NCBI GenBank assembly: GCA_030248295.1 | Contig: JASANH010000908.1 | Coordinates: 620,001 to 684,000 of the forward strand | DNA: 64,000 bases | DNA from: Mesodorylaimus sp. YZB2_4 | Taxonomy: Eukaryota; Nematoda; Enoplea; Dorylaimida; Dorylaimidae | Reading direction: 5' to 3' | In this document: positions 1 through 10,976 of the stretch, piece after piece | How the letters are laid out: every line of letters begins with the position of its first letter | How positions within the stretch are numbered: the first letter of the stretch is position 1 | Notes under the pieces: model-generated | What the model saw: only the letters and a program-made list of their open reading frames with translations | The model's database searches: none | Told to the model about the DNA's origin: nothing | Translations under genes and position numbers: made by a program

Positions 1-874
1 TTATCCCGTTGCAAGAAGTCCAATTTCAAATGTTCGAAATCGTTTTCACACGTCTCGTCAGTTTTGTCATCGGAAGGATGTCGGAAGGATTTGTCATCGC
101 TCAAGTCCATATCCTGCAAAGAAGCCTGACGTGAAGTCTACATTTAAAAAAAAACTAATTCTTGCCTGCTGCATCAAACTACTATCGCTGACGAAATTGA
201 CAGAGCGAAAACTGATATCTGGGGCTACATCCGGACTACCGTTGGCTTTTCCATTTTCGTTTTCGTGAGGTTTTCCCTCATCGTCCTCATCGCTTTCGAT
301 TGCGACACGTTTACGCTTCTTGGCTGGCGATGACTTTGCGGTCCTCTTTCCTCTGGGAGTTGTTTCTGCAAAAGACAGACACGATTTATGAAGGGGTGTA
401 AGAGAGCATTTTTCTAAATTAAGGCAATAGCAGGCTGGAAGTTTACAGAGTTTCGGAAGCCCGTTGCTGACACCAACAATTGCTTACTAGTGTTAGGTAT
501 AAGAAAAGTGCAGGACACGTAAACTACTGGGCCTAGCATATCAAAGTCTCGGCTTACTGTACAGTAGACTATTTCGTTTTTTTTTTATCTAAGGTAAGCA
601 ACCTTGTTCACATTATTAGTCCCTTGCTCCAATTGCAAAAAAGGTTTACATATCAGAATTTACCAGAAGCTCTTGCTTTCGGCGTCGAAGTTGCAATCGC
701 CTTCTCCTTTGTTTCCTTTTTTACGCTTTTCGGTGTACCATTCGAATTAGACAAACCGTTCGAAGATCGCTGTTGTTTCTCCATCGAAGCCACTTCCTCC
801 GTTGCTGAGGTTTCATCTCTTTTTTTCGACGGAGTTTTCAAAAAGAACGACAAAATCGATTTTTGCTCACTCAT
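1..874 (-). CDS. MSH6: MSH6, DNA mismatch repair protein, N-terminal part (runs off the window)
   Basis: Partial gene, three exons: 874-664, 365-166 and 113-1. MSH6 pairs with MSH2 to recognise mismatches in the nucleus. The protein opens with a PCNA-binding PIP box (QKSILSFF), as MSH6 proteins do, followed by a low-complexity Lys/Ser-rich linker with basic patches (KKRKRV) that could be nuclear localisation signals. The last exon ends with FEHLKLDFLQ, which fits the conserved W-x-H-x-x-L-x-FL stretch just before the mismatch-binding domain. Intron 1 is GT-AG in phase 1. Intron 2 is only 52 nt and uses a GC donor (CAG|GCAAGA), the only choice that keeps the frame. The mismatch-binding and ATPase domains lie beyond position 1. 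Identity rests on the PIP box, the linker and the short conserved motif, so it is good but not certain. Confidence 0.75.
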
Positions 875-1239
875 TTGAAATTTTTTTTTTCTTTAATTGC
901 AATTTAGAGACCACGAAAGACAATCGCAGCTTGTTTTAGAAAAGCAACTTCCTGGTAGAAACACCAGCCCGGTCTAATATGGTTTTGCCGCCCTAAGACG
1001 TGATGCTATTATAAGTAGTTGCGCACCTGAAGATTTCTAAAGGCGGGAATACAAAATCGAATTCTCATAAACCAACAGAGGAGATCGCGAATCGTGACAA
1101 CACAAGTCTGGATCACATTAAAGTGCCGTTTCCAATAATTAATTATACAGAAAAAGTGCTAAAGAGGACAGCTAGATTATATTATAACGATACGAACACC
1201 TGAGCGTGTATAACATCTATGACATCGTATCACTGACAA
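875..1239. other. Intergenic, MSH6 promoter side
   Basis: 365 bp between the MSH6 start and the end of the next minus-strand gene. AT-rich near the MSH6 ATG. No further gene or clear signal seen. Confidence 0.5.
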
Positions 1240-2955
1240 TCACCAGTGCAATATGTACTGCTTGCCATCGGCCTCTACCATTTGACGAGAAGTCTGCCAG
1301 TCGATGTATTTGGTTTCGTAGCTGCTGACATCCTTGACTGGGAATCTGAGCACGCCACTGCCATCCTGGCCCACCTCGACCCCCATGGTGATCATGTAGT
1401 TGAGTTTGTCCGTCTGACAATTGACTGTGATCGTGGAATCAGAGCAGGACAAAGTGTTCTCGTCCACTCTGGTGGCTAACAGGCAGGCCTTGGGTTCACT
1501 GGGCAACAGGATCTTCTCGTTGATCGTGGCACTGACAAAGGCCTCCTGCTGCGACTCATTCCTGTTCACCCTCTTGATCACATCTGCATTCACGTGGCAG
1601 CCTTTCATCCTTAGCCCGATGATCTGATCTATCGCCACGCCTTGCATGATGGCATGGTAGTCACCTGCCTTGGGCAAGGGCAGCCACATCTGACAATGCT
1701 CACCCTCGCCTCTCGGGAACATGACGTGGCCCTTGGAAGTGGCCTTATCGCACAGGACGATGGCTCCGGCTGACGTGGCACGCAAGCGATATGCGTAGGC
1801 TTGAGATGGACCTGATGGCAATTCGTATTTCATGTTCTCCATCAACTTTTCGGTGGCTGCATCGAAGACAGATATGTACGAGTCCTCCTCTGCCGCGGCA
1901 TAGATGAGTCCCTGTTGCACAGCATAGGCCACATCCAACCATCGTTTCTCATTGCTGATGACCAAAGTCTGCGAGTCTGGCTCCTTAGCATCCAATGAGA
2001 TCAGCCGTCCCTCGTGCTCTACCGCCCACAAGCGACCGTTGGCCGCGGGAGTGATGGCCTTGAATTCGTACAGCCGAACTACCACTCGATCAGCACACAG
2101 CTTCACTTCGATTTCGCTATTCAAATCATAATATGTCAAGTGTAAAGTACGCAGACCAGCCCAGTTAGGCAATAATTTTACATCAGGTGCCAAAGTCGTA
2201 TTCTTATCAAAATAGATGGCGAATTCTCGCGCGTACGGAGCCAAACTGGGGTCTCTCAACACCATGCTCCATATCAATTTCGTTAAACAATTGGTCAAAA
2301 CGATGGTTCTCTCGGACACTTGGGTGGCTCTTTCATCACTGAACAATTTGGACGTGAATGTTTGATATCCCAAACAATAACGAACGAATGGGCGATCAGC
2401 GAAGAATGGATCCAAGACTTGACGCCATTTAGCAAACCACAACCTCTTGTTATCCCAATCCAACATAGCGCGGCAGAACAAACGAATATGAAGGGCCTCC
2501 AAACGGACCGGTGCTTTCGAATTGCGCTTATCATTGAATGCCTCGGTCGCCCATTCGTCAGCTTGTCTCAATTGCCAAATGGCGTCTCGGAAGTACTTGG
2601 AAGTGGTTGGTGCCGTCACTTGGAAGTTGGCTGAGAATGAGGGGGGTTGGTTGTAAGCTAGGATTTCCTGATCCTGCGAATGGCTGCTCGTGGAGGACCG
2701 GGATGAGTAATAGCTCGGGGTTGACAAATTGGTGGGTGGTGATCGCTTCAGTTCTTCATTCCACGCCTAAAAATTGGTGAGGTGAGTCAGTAGGCCTCGG
2801 CAGTTCTCATATGATACTGTATCCATGATATACGGCCTATGGGTGTGCTGTGACTGGCTTTGTGGTTCAGTTAGATCTGTGGGTGGAGAGAAGGCGGGGT
2901 GCGCTAACAACGCGAAGGGCCTTGGAAAATCTTGGATCAAGGTTTGACTTTGCAT
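1240..2955 (-). CDS. Uncharacterised 554-residue protein
   Basis: Two exons, 2955-2818 and 2766-1240, joined across a 51-nt GT-AG intron in phase 0; the exons total 1665 nt. I do not recognise the family. The first 60 residues are Pro/Gln/Ser-rich. Residues of about 90-230 are helical and Trp-rich. The C-terminal 300 residues alternate short beta-like strands (GRLWAVEHEGRLISLDA, YISVFDAATEKL), suggesting a beta-propeller-like fold; this is inference. No signal peptide or membrane segment is seen. The start could lie further upstream: an acceptor-like site at 2968 keeps the frame open, and splicing from the helical ORF at 3549-3920 (donor after 3627) would also be in phase, giving a 656-residue protein with a 659-nt intron. 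Confidence 0.7.
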
Positions 2956-2967
2956 GGTTCTTTTATC

Positions 2968-3548
2968 CTGAAGCTTCCTATTCTACGTAGTATTTTCAGA
3001 GGGTCGAAGCTAAGTACTTAATTTCAAGAACATAGGCCACACGAGACCACTTCACTGAGAAGATCCAGTCTCACCATGACGGCTGACTGAGGCCTGGCAG
3101 AACAGGCGTCTCACGATTCCACCAGCCTAAAGGTAAAGACAGGCCCCCAAAAATCTATCGTGGCTAATATCACACTCCTGTAGAGGGACCCACTGACAGG
3201 CTTCTTTGCAGCCACGCCTGGCATGCGCAGGAGAGAGTCTGGCAGACTAAAGTCGGCGGGATAAAAACTCCGACTGGAGCAGGCAAGTCTTTCGACTCTA
3301 TCTACGGCTGGAACATCAACTCGAGAGGTTTGTCTTCTCCCAGCCAGGCGAGATCGATTGCTCTATCCCACTCGCCATGGCCTACCAGGCATGAGGGTAC
3401 ATATTCACCAATTAGGCCAACCCTTTCTAGGAATGCAGACCTCAGAGCCAAGTAGCATGTGCGAACGCACTAGTCTAGGCCCCGCTGACATCTTATCAGC
3501 CCCATCGGCTCCACTCCAGGACCCACATAACGAGACCCACCATGCCCA
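2968..3548. other. Gap or long intron
   Basis: About 580 bp with only short out-of-context ORFs on either strand. It is either intergenic or the intron joining 3549-3920 to the gene below it. Confidence 0.4.
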
Positions 3549-3920
3549 TCACGTCAGGATAAAGAGCAGTGGGCTCGAGATCAGTTCATAAACACCCGCA
3601 TCCCCAAGTCCTACCAACCCCATCACCTTCCCAATCTCCTGCACCGACTGCGAGTGAACATAGAGTACCTGCAAGTCAGACATGGCAAACTTGATGTACT
3701 GCCAGGCCGAATCGACCTTGCTCTGCTGCTGACTAGCCAAACAATCCAAAATTTGCGTCGTTTCTTTTTCGATAGCCATGACCACGTCGTTCAAACTCTC
3801 AATTCTGTCAGGTCCGAGTCGATTATTGGTCAATTCTCCCGTCTTCTGCAATGCTCTCCTGGCAATACTCTCCGTCAAAGTTAGCGCCTTGCTCAAAATA
3901 TACTCAGTAGCCAATTCCAT
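3549..3920 (-). CDS. Helical 123-residue ORF, possibly the first exon of the gene at 1240-2955
   Basis: Open frame starting at an ATG at 3920. The first hundred residues look like a real amphipathic helical protein (for example RIESLNDVVMAIEKETTQIL), while the last 15 are less convincing, as if the exon ended earlier. A donor-like AAG|GTGATG after 3627 and another TTG|GTAGGA slightly downstream are both in phase 0 and would fit the acceptor at 2968. I recognise no family. It may be a stand-alone single-exon gene or the first coding exon of the neighbour; transcript data would decide. Confidence 0.45.
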   Translation of the reverse strand: MELATEYILSKALTLTESIARRALQKTGELTNNRLGPDRIESLNDVVMAIEKETTQILDCLASQQQSKVDSAWQYIKFAMSDLQVLYVHSQSVQEIGKVMGLVGLGDAGVYELISSPLLFILT

Positions 3921-4511
3921 TCGGATTAGCGGTTACAGTATGACACAACATAAATTTACTCGTCCGATTTTCGATGTCACCACACTCCACCACTACAACT
4001 CGCCTTTCAGCACTGGCCAGTCATCCTCCTAAAACCTCTCTAAAAACGACAAAGGGACAGAGTAGGCCAGCTCTCTCCTCAAAACTAGATCCCTACTGCA
4101 CGGATGACTGTCCCCTGCTGTCTACCTTCAACGCGTCAACCCATCCACCACTGTTTAACCGGTTTCGCTTCTAGCCGTCGATTCCCCAATTGTGAGGAAC
4201 AAGCTGCGCAAACACACCCAACTGCTCAGGAGGCAGGCAAAAGCAAAAACAGATGAATTGTGACGAAAGGGGAATGACGCAAATTTTGGGGCGCCTGACT
4301 AATAAACACCGATGACTGGGCTCAGCCACAATTCACAAAGTGATTGAAATATTGGCCCGATGATGAGTCACCATCCTAATTTCAGTTCCCTTCTAGACCC
4401 CATTACACACCACCCAACCCGATCACGTGTCATGATCCCATATTACATTTGAAATCGCAAATGCTAACTAAAGAACACGATACAAGCGCGACTTTGTCGT
4501 CCCATCAGCAT
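3921..4511. other. Intergenic
   Basis: About 590 bp between the helical ORF and the TAF10 3' end. Nothing recognised. Confidence 0.4.
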
Positions 4512-4517
4512 TTTATT
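4512..4517 (-). terminator. TAF10 polyadenylation signal
   Basis: AATAAA on the minus strand, seven bases after the TAF10 stop codon. Confidence 0.7.
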
Positions 4518-4523
4518 TCTAAA

Positions 4524-6062
4524 TCAAGTGAAATAGGGAGGTTTCCTGACGTTGATACCGTATTCGTTCAAAACCGGCTCCAGCGTTTCCATCGTCAAAG
4601 TATAACGAACTTCCTAAAAATTAGACCAAGGTCACATGACAACTGTGAGCCAACAAATGACAATACCTTGCTTCCTTTCTTATTCACTTGTCCTTGACCT
4701 TTCATTTTGGCATGTTGCATCGCATCCAACACAATATCCGACATGAACTTCTGTCCCGCCAAACTGATCATACGAACGCTGAAGAACAAAAGCCATCATC
4801 TACCAGCTGGATTGAAAAACTCGATAGTACGTGCACTGTGTCTTCCATTGGCAAGCATGTGTATAGAAACCCAAGAGTCCCACATGGCCCGGCGTCCACT
4901 TTGGGGGGGTGATGGGGGGGGGGGGTACACACCCATCACTTTCCCGTTTAACTATAGGTCGAGTCATTTAATTGCAAGTCAAGGAGTCCCCCAGGACGAA
5001 TCCCAAGAAGGGGGATGGAAGCCAGATGGAAGCCAGCATCGACCGATCCCATCCAAGGCCTGGATCCCAATTCCGATCTGATCCGACCGGTCCGCTTAAA
5101 AAATTAAAGATTGGTGCGGACGGTGTGTTTGGCAACGAGTCACCAGCCTGCTTTGCTTCCTTTCTGTCACTTTCTGTCAGACCAATCCAAAAGACACGTG
5201 AGAATCAACCAGCGCCTAAAAGTGGGATTAAATGCTGATTTAAGAGAAAAACGGGATTTTCCCATCATAGCATGCCACACTTTATCATTTTCAAGCAGAT
5301 AAAGCGGAAAAAATTTTAGTTACCTATCTAACCGATCCAGCAGTCGGATCGGTCGATGCTGGGATGAGAGTGATCCTGCGGGGAGCAAACGCACTTTGCG
5401 CAAAATTAGAGCAGACTTGTTCTGGTCAAAGGCCGTGAAACATCAACCCGACAGGTTGAGTCCCACTTGTGCATATTGGTGGGCACACACCTCATTCCTC
5501 AGCTAATGTGGTGTCTTGTTTAAAACCATCCCCCCGCCCGCCCGCACAACTCGTGCTGACGAAGACTGCGTGATGAGTCAAAACACCCATTTCTCTGCGT
5601 CTCCTTCTAGTCTGCATGAGATCAATACTTACAGTTCCACTCAAGCAATTCGCCCGTTTCCTGATCATGGGGATGATGCACCACTAACCAACCCCTCTCT
5701 CACACCACCTCTGCCATGGAACGATCCCTCCACAAACTTACATCCTCGGATCTGCGCTATCGAATCCAGCCTTGTTCAAATAATGCTTCGTTACGGCATC
5801 AGGAATCTATTAAAAAACCAAGAGCAAACCATGCAAATGCGATGCAGATGTGCAAACATCACGCACGTACCGTGGGCGTGTAATCTTCCAACTGGTTCAA
5901 AAATCCAACCATCGTCCCATCTGGCACTTGAGCCGGAGGCGGTGGAAGAGAATTTGCCATCCCTTGTCCAAACGGTTGAGACCGCTGAGGCTGATTATCC
6001 GAAATCGACCTGGCAGCACTGGCCGCATCGTCCATTGGTTCATTCTTCATATTCATATCCAT
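4524..6062 (-). CDS. TAF10: TAF10, TFIID/SAGA histone-fold subunit
   Basis: Four exons: 6062-5871, 5806-5742, 4778-4667 and 4613-4524 (459 nt, 152 residues). TAF10 is a nuclear subunit of TFIID and SAGA and pairs by its histone fold with TAF3 or TAF8 and SUPT7L. The N-terminus is acidic and Pro-rich. It is followed by the conserved [11 protein letters not shown], then [29 protein letters not shown] and finally [12 protein letters not shown] and the family's C-terminal [11 protein letters not shown]. Intron phases are 0, 2 and 0. Intron 2 is unusually long (963 nt) for this window; it holds a small inverted-repeat element and a G-rich tract. An in-frame ATG at 6140 exists upstream, but a likely splice acceptor just before 6062 makes 6062 the better start. 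Confidence 0.93.
4902..4926 (+). repeat. Poly-G tract
   Basis: Seven G, then TGAT, then about twelve G, inside TAF10 intron 2. On the transcribed RNA strand it is poly-C. Confidence 0.8.
5034..5361. mobile_element. Small inverted-repeat transposon (MITE), copy 1, in TAF10 intron 2
   Basis: 328 bp bounded by perfect 16-bp terminal inverted repeats CAGCATCGACCGATCC, with further GATC-rich inverted sequence inside each end. It has no coding capacity. The interior aligns by eye, in inverse orientation, with 61681-61995 in RPL7A intron 2; for example, TAAATCAGCATTTAATCCC here pairs with TAAATCGGTAGTAAATTCCC there. No clean target-site duplication was found. Confidence 0.65.
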
Positions 6063-7078
6063 TTCCAAATATTTATCTAAAAATAGAAACACTATAAAAC
6101 CCCAAGCCAAATCTTTATCCCTAAAAACACTCCAACCCACCCCTCCTCTCCGTTCCTTTTAACACACCCTAAGAACCAGTTTTTCTTCCCAAATGGAACA
6201 ACAAGCCAAGTTAGCTAAGATAAGAAATCGAAACTAGAAAGAGCTTCGAGGCGGCTAAAAAGCGCGCTCATATTCACAAGCAGCATCTAAACAAGGCCAA
6301 TCAATAAATCTTTACTGGCACGACTTCTACATTCCGCTAATGCTCTAGTATCCCCTGCGTCTTCCTATCATAATTGGCCACAGGGCCTACAAGCCGAGAC
6401 ATCTCGTCCTAACAATCCCACTCACACTAATTAATGTAGCTGCCTTCAACAAGACCTATTCGAATTAGATAGGAGCAAAGAAGAACCAAGCCACATCATA
6501 AACACCCGCCTCACAATAACACAAGCACTGGATCGTTGTACGACTAGGAAGTGACCCATGGCAATTCTACTTAGAGCATTACTCAATTCGATTATGCAAA
6601 AAAGGAAAAAGATCGGGTAACATAAAATATGCCATCATACCAGGGTCACTGCTATAGTAGAATGATCTATCAGGAAACAATCTCAAATACGCACAAAAAA
6701 ACGATTGTCAGAAAGATGAACAACACCGAGGCGGGTTCTTATGGCATCATAGAGCACTTTGCGTTTTCACAAGCACAAACCTTAGAACAGGTGCTGCGAA
6801 AATACTTACCGATGAGTAAAAAAGGCCAGCCAGGTAAGGTTACACAGAATGAAATGGTTCGTTACTGCGTACTTTAGACTTCTAAGAAAATTTACAGGAA
6901 TATAAAAAATCTACGACTGAAAACTTAACAGAGTCCTTCGCTAAGAACATGGGAAAACTACCTCCTTACAAACAGCTTCTATTACGAGGCAGTCATTCCA
7001 AAAAGCTATGCTACATTAGATTGAAAAGTGTATTTGTCCTATTGTTTTACGTCAAACGACGATCCAAGAATTTCCGCC
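6063..7078. other. Intergenic
   Basis: About 1 kb between the TAF10 start and the end of CLIC. It contains short ORFs with no recognisable protein. TAF10 5' leader and promoter must lie at its left end; no TATA box was noted. Confidence 0.4.
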
Positions 7079-8073
7079 CTAGATCTGCACATCGTCGGGT
7101 AAGGCGTTTGTGAAACGAGGCTCTTGTTTCGACAATTCCTTGTGTTCCATGGCCGACAAGTTTTTCGTGTCCGGTCGATCAGCCCAATATAAAATAATCT
7201 CTTGATCGGAAGGGCAGGATTTAATGAATTCGGGAGTAGCGTAGGCTGTTTTCATGTAACGCCACAGACCGACCAAATCGTTGGGGATCTTGTACGATTT
7301 CAAATATTCGCAGGCCAGTCTGATGTGATGTAACTTTGGCATGATTTGACAATCCAAATGCGTCACTTGATCACCGCACAGGTACTTCCTTGGCTTCTGA
7401 AATGAAAGGATAATTCGTGTGGAGGATGACACTTGCCAGAATAATAAGGCTAGGTTCCTCGCAGTGAGCCCGATCAACCGACACGGCACGGCTCGAGACA
7501 ACCAAGAACGCGACTAGATGGGTTCGAGATACAAAACTGGCGTCTTCGAGATAAGAAACTATTTAACCGTAATAAAAATTAGACTAACATACGTACCGAC
7601 AGTAGAAACGAATTCACTTTTCGCAATTCAAATTCCAAATGCTTCGGATCCTTGTTGACGTCCTTGATAAAAAAGCAAAATTTCGAGAAGACGTCTTTGC
7701 AAGCCGTTTCAGCGTCAATACCATCGGCGTAAGTCAAATCGGGTTTCGGAAAAACATGATCGATATAGTCAAGAATTTCATCTGGCTGTTCGTATCGCCG
7801 CTCCGGACCGTGCACTAAGGCTGGCACGTGACGCAAACCGGTGGCTCGAAATGCGGGCAAAGGTTTATTCGGATTTACCGTTTTAACGTTAAATCGTAGC
7901 TGATCATCACCGCCAGCCTTGAAAAGCATGACCGTGAAAATTTGATGGCATACTGGGCATCCGCCATTCCGCGATCCATCGCTGCCCGCTCTAACCCACA
8001 AATCAACCACATCCGGATCATCGATTGCGTCAGTCATTCTTTGTTTTCTCCTAGAAACGAACTTTGCAGCCAT
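7079..8073 (-). CDS. Clic: Chloride intracellular channel (CLIC/EXC-4-like) protein
   Basis: Two exons, 8073-7597 and 7396-7079 (795 nt, 264 residues), joined by a 200-nt GT-AG intron in phase 0. CLIC proteins are glutathione-S-transferase-fold proteins that are soluble or insert into membranes; EXC-4 is needed for tubulogenesis in worms. The N-terminal thioredoxin-like part has the redox motif CPVC (GGCPVCHQIF). The C-terminal helical part carries CGDQVTHLDCQIMPKLHHIR and SCPSDQEII, which closely match the fly and worm proteins. The start is uncertain: ATGs at 8121, 8073 and 8037 are all in frame. I chose 8073 because the region before 8037 is short and basic and 8121 adds an unlikely hydrophobic leader. 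Confidence 0.88.
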
Positions 8074-8523
8074 ACAACTATTGAAAATGGAGATCGATAG
8101 GGCATGTAGAAACAATGGCAAAGGGGCTACAGAGAGACAGAAACAACACGCAGGGGCGAATCAATGCATCTCCGCTCGCCCTAGGTACAGTATGTGAGAT
8201 CCGGCGGCTAAGTAGGTAGGCCTACAAAAATTCGCGAAAGGCCTATTTTAATAGCCTATAGTACAACTAACAAGTAAGATATACAAACCGTGCATATATG
8301 TATTTATATCTTCTCTAGACTGGGATTAGGTGCGGAGAACAACGATCACACAGATTTCAAAACTTGGGAAATTTCCGATTTCCGACCATTTGACGATCCA
8401 CAGTAATTTCGCACAGCTGAACGGTTTGACGCTCAGGTACACCCGCTAAGAGGGAAATTTAAAATTCAAATCCCTTGCAGCACGTCGCAAGTCTAATCGT
8501 AAGCCATTCCATGCTGTTGCAAC
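8074..8523. other. CLIC upstream region
   Basis: 450 bp between the CLIC start and the first transposon copy. No TATA box or other gene noted. Confidence 0.4.
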
Positions 8524-9605
8524 TAGCGTTGATACAGTTAACTGTAACGGAAACTGAATCTCTTTATCAAAACTGAATTTAACCGTAACTGAATCTTTTT
8601 AGAATCAGCTAGATTCAGCTTTAAATTTTCTGCGTTTTCTAAAATTAGTAATCTGTTTTTTGGCTTTTCGTGCAAAGCTCAAAGAGAAGAAAGGCTAATC
8701 GTAAGATGATTGCTGGTTCGAATCCTGTTCATTGTGAGTTGGCGGCATTTTTTGTCATCCTTAAAATAGCTCTAAGTAGCTGTAAATAAAATGGATCCAT
8801 TTGAATTTTGGTCCAAACAGAAAACTTGCCACACCTTTGCAATATTGCAAGGCTTATCAGCTCCTACACGTTAGCGCCGAGTGAAAGAGTTCTCAGTAGA
8901 GCGAGCTCAAGGAAAATCAAGTTTAAATACCAATATAAAAAAATTTCTTTAAATTCAATCATTTTATTTAACTAAAAAAATTGAAAGTTCTTGATCTGAG
9001 GAAGCCTTGCCAAGCGACATAATCGATGGCTGTTATTTGCTTAGGTGCACAAAGAAAGCTCTCTGCAAAATACTGGACGCGCCTGGCCAGCTGGTCAGCA
9101 GTGATCAGCGCCTACAGCCCTGCGACTTGTTGAATTTTTGTGTGGTAAGCAGACAGAGAGTTGGGGAAACTCGCAGGGTTTTTCTCAACTCGGTTTTCAG
9201 GTTTTGAACTCTTCGTGTTTGAACACCGGGCTTTCAAACAGCAGGAAGATTTCAAAAAATTCGCAGGATCCTGGTTGCTGACCACTGCTGACCAGTTGGC
9301 CAGACGGGTTAATGATTTGCAGAGAGCGTTCTTGCGCCTAGGAAAAAATTACGGTTATTGGTAATGTCAAGTCGACTTAACGGTTCGACAGGGCTCCCTT
9401 GTGAGCTGTTAAAGTTGTTGTGTTGTGAGCTCCTAAATGCAAAACTGTGGTACTGAATGAAGAAAAGTGGAGATTTTTGCTCATTAAGTGTTCATTTCTG
9501 CAATAGATACGAAAATTAGTTGACGGAAAACTGAATCATTCAGTTAAATTCATTGAACTAATGTAACTCAAACTGAATCTTTTTCCAAAACTGCTGCCAA
9601 CGGTA
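8524..9605 (+). mobile_element. Non-autonomous hAT-like element, copy A
   Basis: About 1.08 kb. Both ends carry TAGCGTTG-like termini followed by subrepeats of the type CAGTTAACTGAA; the right end is degraded (CAACGGTA). No transposase frame is seen. The interior aligns in inverse orientation with copy B (12052-13376): both contain TAGCGCCGAGTGAAAGAG, GGTTCGAATC and a GGCCAGCTGGTCAGCAG-like stretch. The flanks GTTGCAAC and GTGCAGCA are no longer identical, so this looks like the older copy. Confidence 0.8.
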
Positions 9606-10617
9606 GTGCAGCACTTTCGCTATCAAACATTCTCTGACTTAAAATACAGAGTTGCTCTTTCTACACAAACAGGAAATTTCAACGGCAGATAATAACTTAG
9701 TTTCCGCCCTTTGAGACAAAAAGTATGCTGATAGCTTTCTGATGTCTATGCTATGCCATGCAAGTGCTAAGTGTTTGGCCAGAGAGTCAATAGCAGCACA
9801 GGGCAAATATATGTCAAGACAAGGCCAAGACTACTATCTGTCATCTTTGGGAATGTACACGCGACCTGTGCCGTAACGTGGAGGGTGTGTATATTCTCAA
9901 AGAAAACAGGTCATACTAATGACGTAGAGATCCAGTAATGAACTACCAGAGTTATAAGTATCCTCAGTTACTCTTTCTTCCAGACACCTGGCACCTGTCC
10001 CCCAACTGCCGACGCAATGTAATGAAAGATTTGTTTACTTATGATCTACTCCGAGCTGCCAGTTTTTACTGCAAACTGTCACCCGCGAATGACAAGTCAA
10101 GCAGAACGTGCATGAAGCATATTTCTACGCCTTTTAGCACTTACCTAGCATTAGGCCTTTCTCTGGACTCACCCACTCATTGCACTCAGCGAAGAGACCA
10201 GAAGTACGATATCGCTACTTATCTTTATTGCATTTGCAGAAGGCGTTATAGTTTTAGATTCAATAGAGTGATATGCTCCATTTATCAATGTGTCCCTCGG
10301 ATGTTGTATTGATGATAAACCGGGTCGTGCAAGTTACTTCTTGTTGATGCATCGTCGAGCACAATCTTCTGCGTTCGTTCACCTCACGGGTGCTTCTTTC
10401 CCGTTTATTAGTCATTGCAAGAGCACGCAATAGCTACATTACTATGAATAACGTTGGTCGGTAGCCTACTGATAGCACGTACAGTACATATGACAAGGTA
10501 GCGCGACTGTACATCAGATTCTCTGGATACAACATCATGTCCACATAGGTCTTCTCCATCTCGATCCATTATGCTGTGTCATCTGTGCACAGTAACGTGC
10601 ACTGGTGCCACCGTGTA
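9606..10617. other. Intergenic
   Basis: About 1 kb after copy A. Short ORFs only, none recognised. Confidence 0.4.
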
Positions 10618-10876
10618 TTATCCAGTCCTTGGGTTGGGGAGGACAATATACTTGATCACTTTGTTTGTATCGGCATCTGAAACAACCGAGGTTTACGTTA
10701 CCAGGGCTAATACTCGGGCACACCCACACGGACTTACCCAAAGCGGATATGACATTCTTGAAGTCTGGGTGTCTCTTGTACGTTATGTGTCTCGACTCTA
10801 CTCTTTGAGCACTGTCCAAAACGAAAGCAGTGCACAGTAGAAGAACAACAAGTTTTGACCAGGTTGATGTTGACAT
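10618..10876 (-). CDS. Putative secreted peptide precursor (amidated neuropeptide-like)
   Basis: Two exons, 10876-10738 and 10676-10618 (198 nt, 65 residues), with a 61-nt intron that has textbook borders (GG|GTAAGT and TTGTTTCAG). The product starts with a strong signal peptide (SKLVVLLLCTAFVLDSA) and a short spacer ending in the dibasic KR. After KR comes a single 30-residue segment starting HPDFKNVISAL and ending LPNPRTG at the stop. Cleavage at KR and use of the terminal Gly for amidation would give a 29-residue C-terminally amidated peptide. It contains no cysteine. I cannot match the peptide to a known neuropeptide family. The ATG at 10876 was preferred to one at 10915 because it places the signal peptide at the N-terminus. 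A TATA box lies 68 nt upstream. Confidence 0.7.
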
Positions 10877-10943
10877 ATTGAAATGTTGCAGGGCTATGTT
10901 AGCGTTTCCAGTCACTAGACTGCCTGGTCCACATCTCAGATTC

Positions 10944-10951
10944 CTTATATA
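10944..10951 (-). promoter_or_regulatory. TATA box of the peptide gene
   Basis: TATATAAG on the minus strand, 68 nt before the ATG, leaving room for a start site near 10915. Confidence 0.65.
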
Positions 10952-10960
10952 CTGTAGGTT

Positions 10961-10976
10961 GGGGGGGGGGGGGGGG
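10961..10976 (+). repeat. 16-nt poly-G run just upstream of the TATA box
   Basis: Uninterrupted G16 on the plus strand (C16 on the coding strand), about 10 bp upstream of the TATA box of the peptide gene. Confidence 0.9.

Noticed and set aside
2320..2634. Plus-strand ORFs opposite the gene at 1240-2955
   Set aside because: They are antisense shadows of a long coding exon.
8700..8740. Possible tRNA gene (GGTTCGAATCC B box)
   Set aside because: The sequence lies inside the hAT-like element, has no matching acceptor or anticodon stem, and is mutated in copy B.
9938..10312. 124-codon ORF on the plus strand
   Set aside because: Residue composition looks random and no splice or promoter signals support it.
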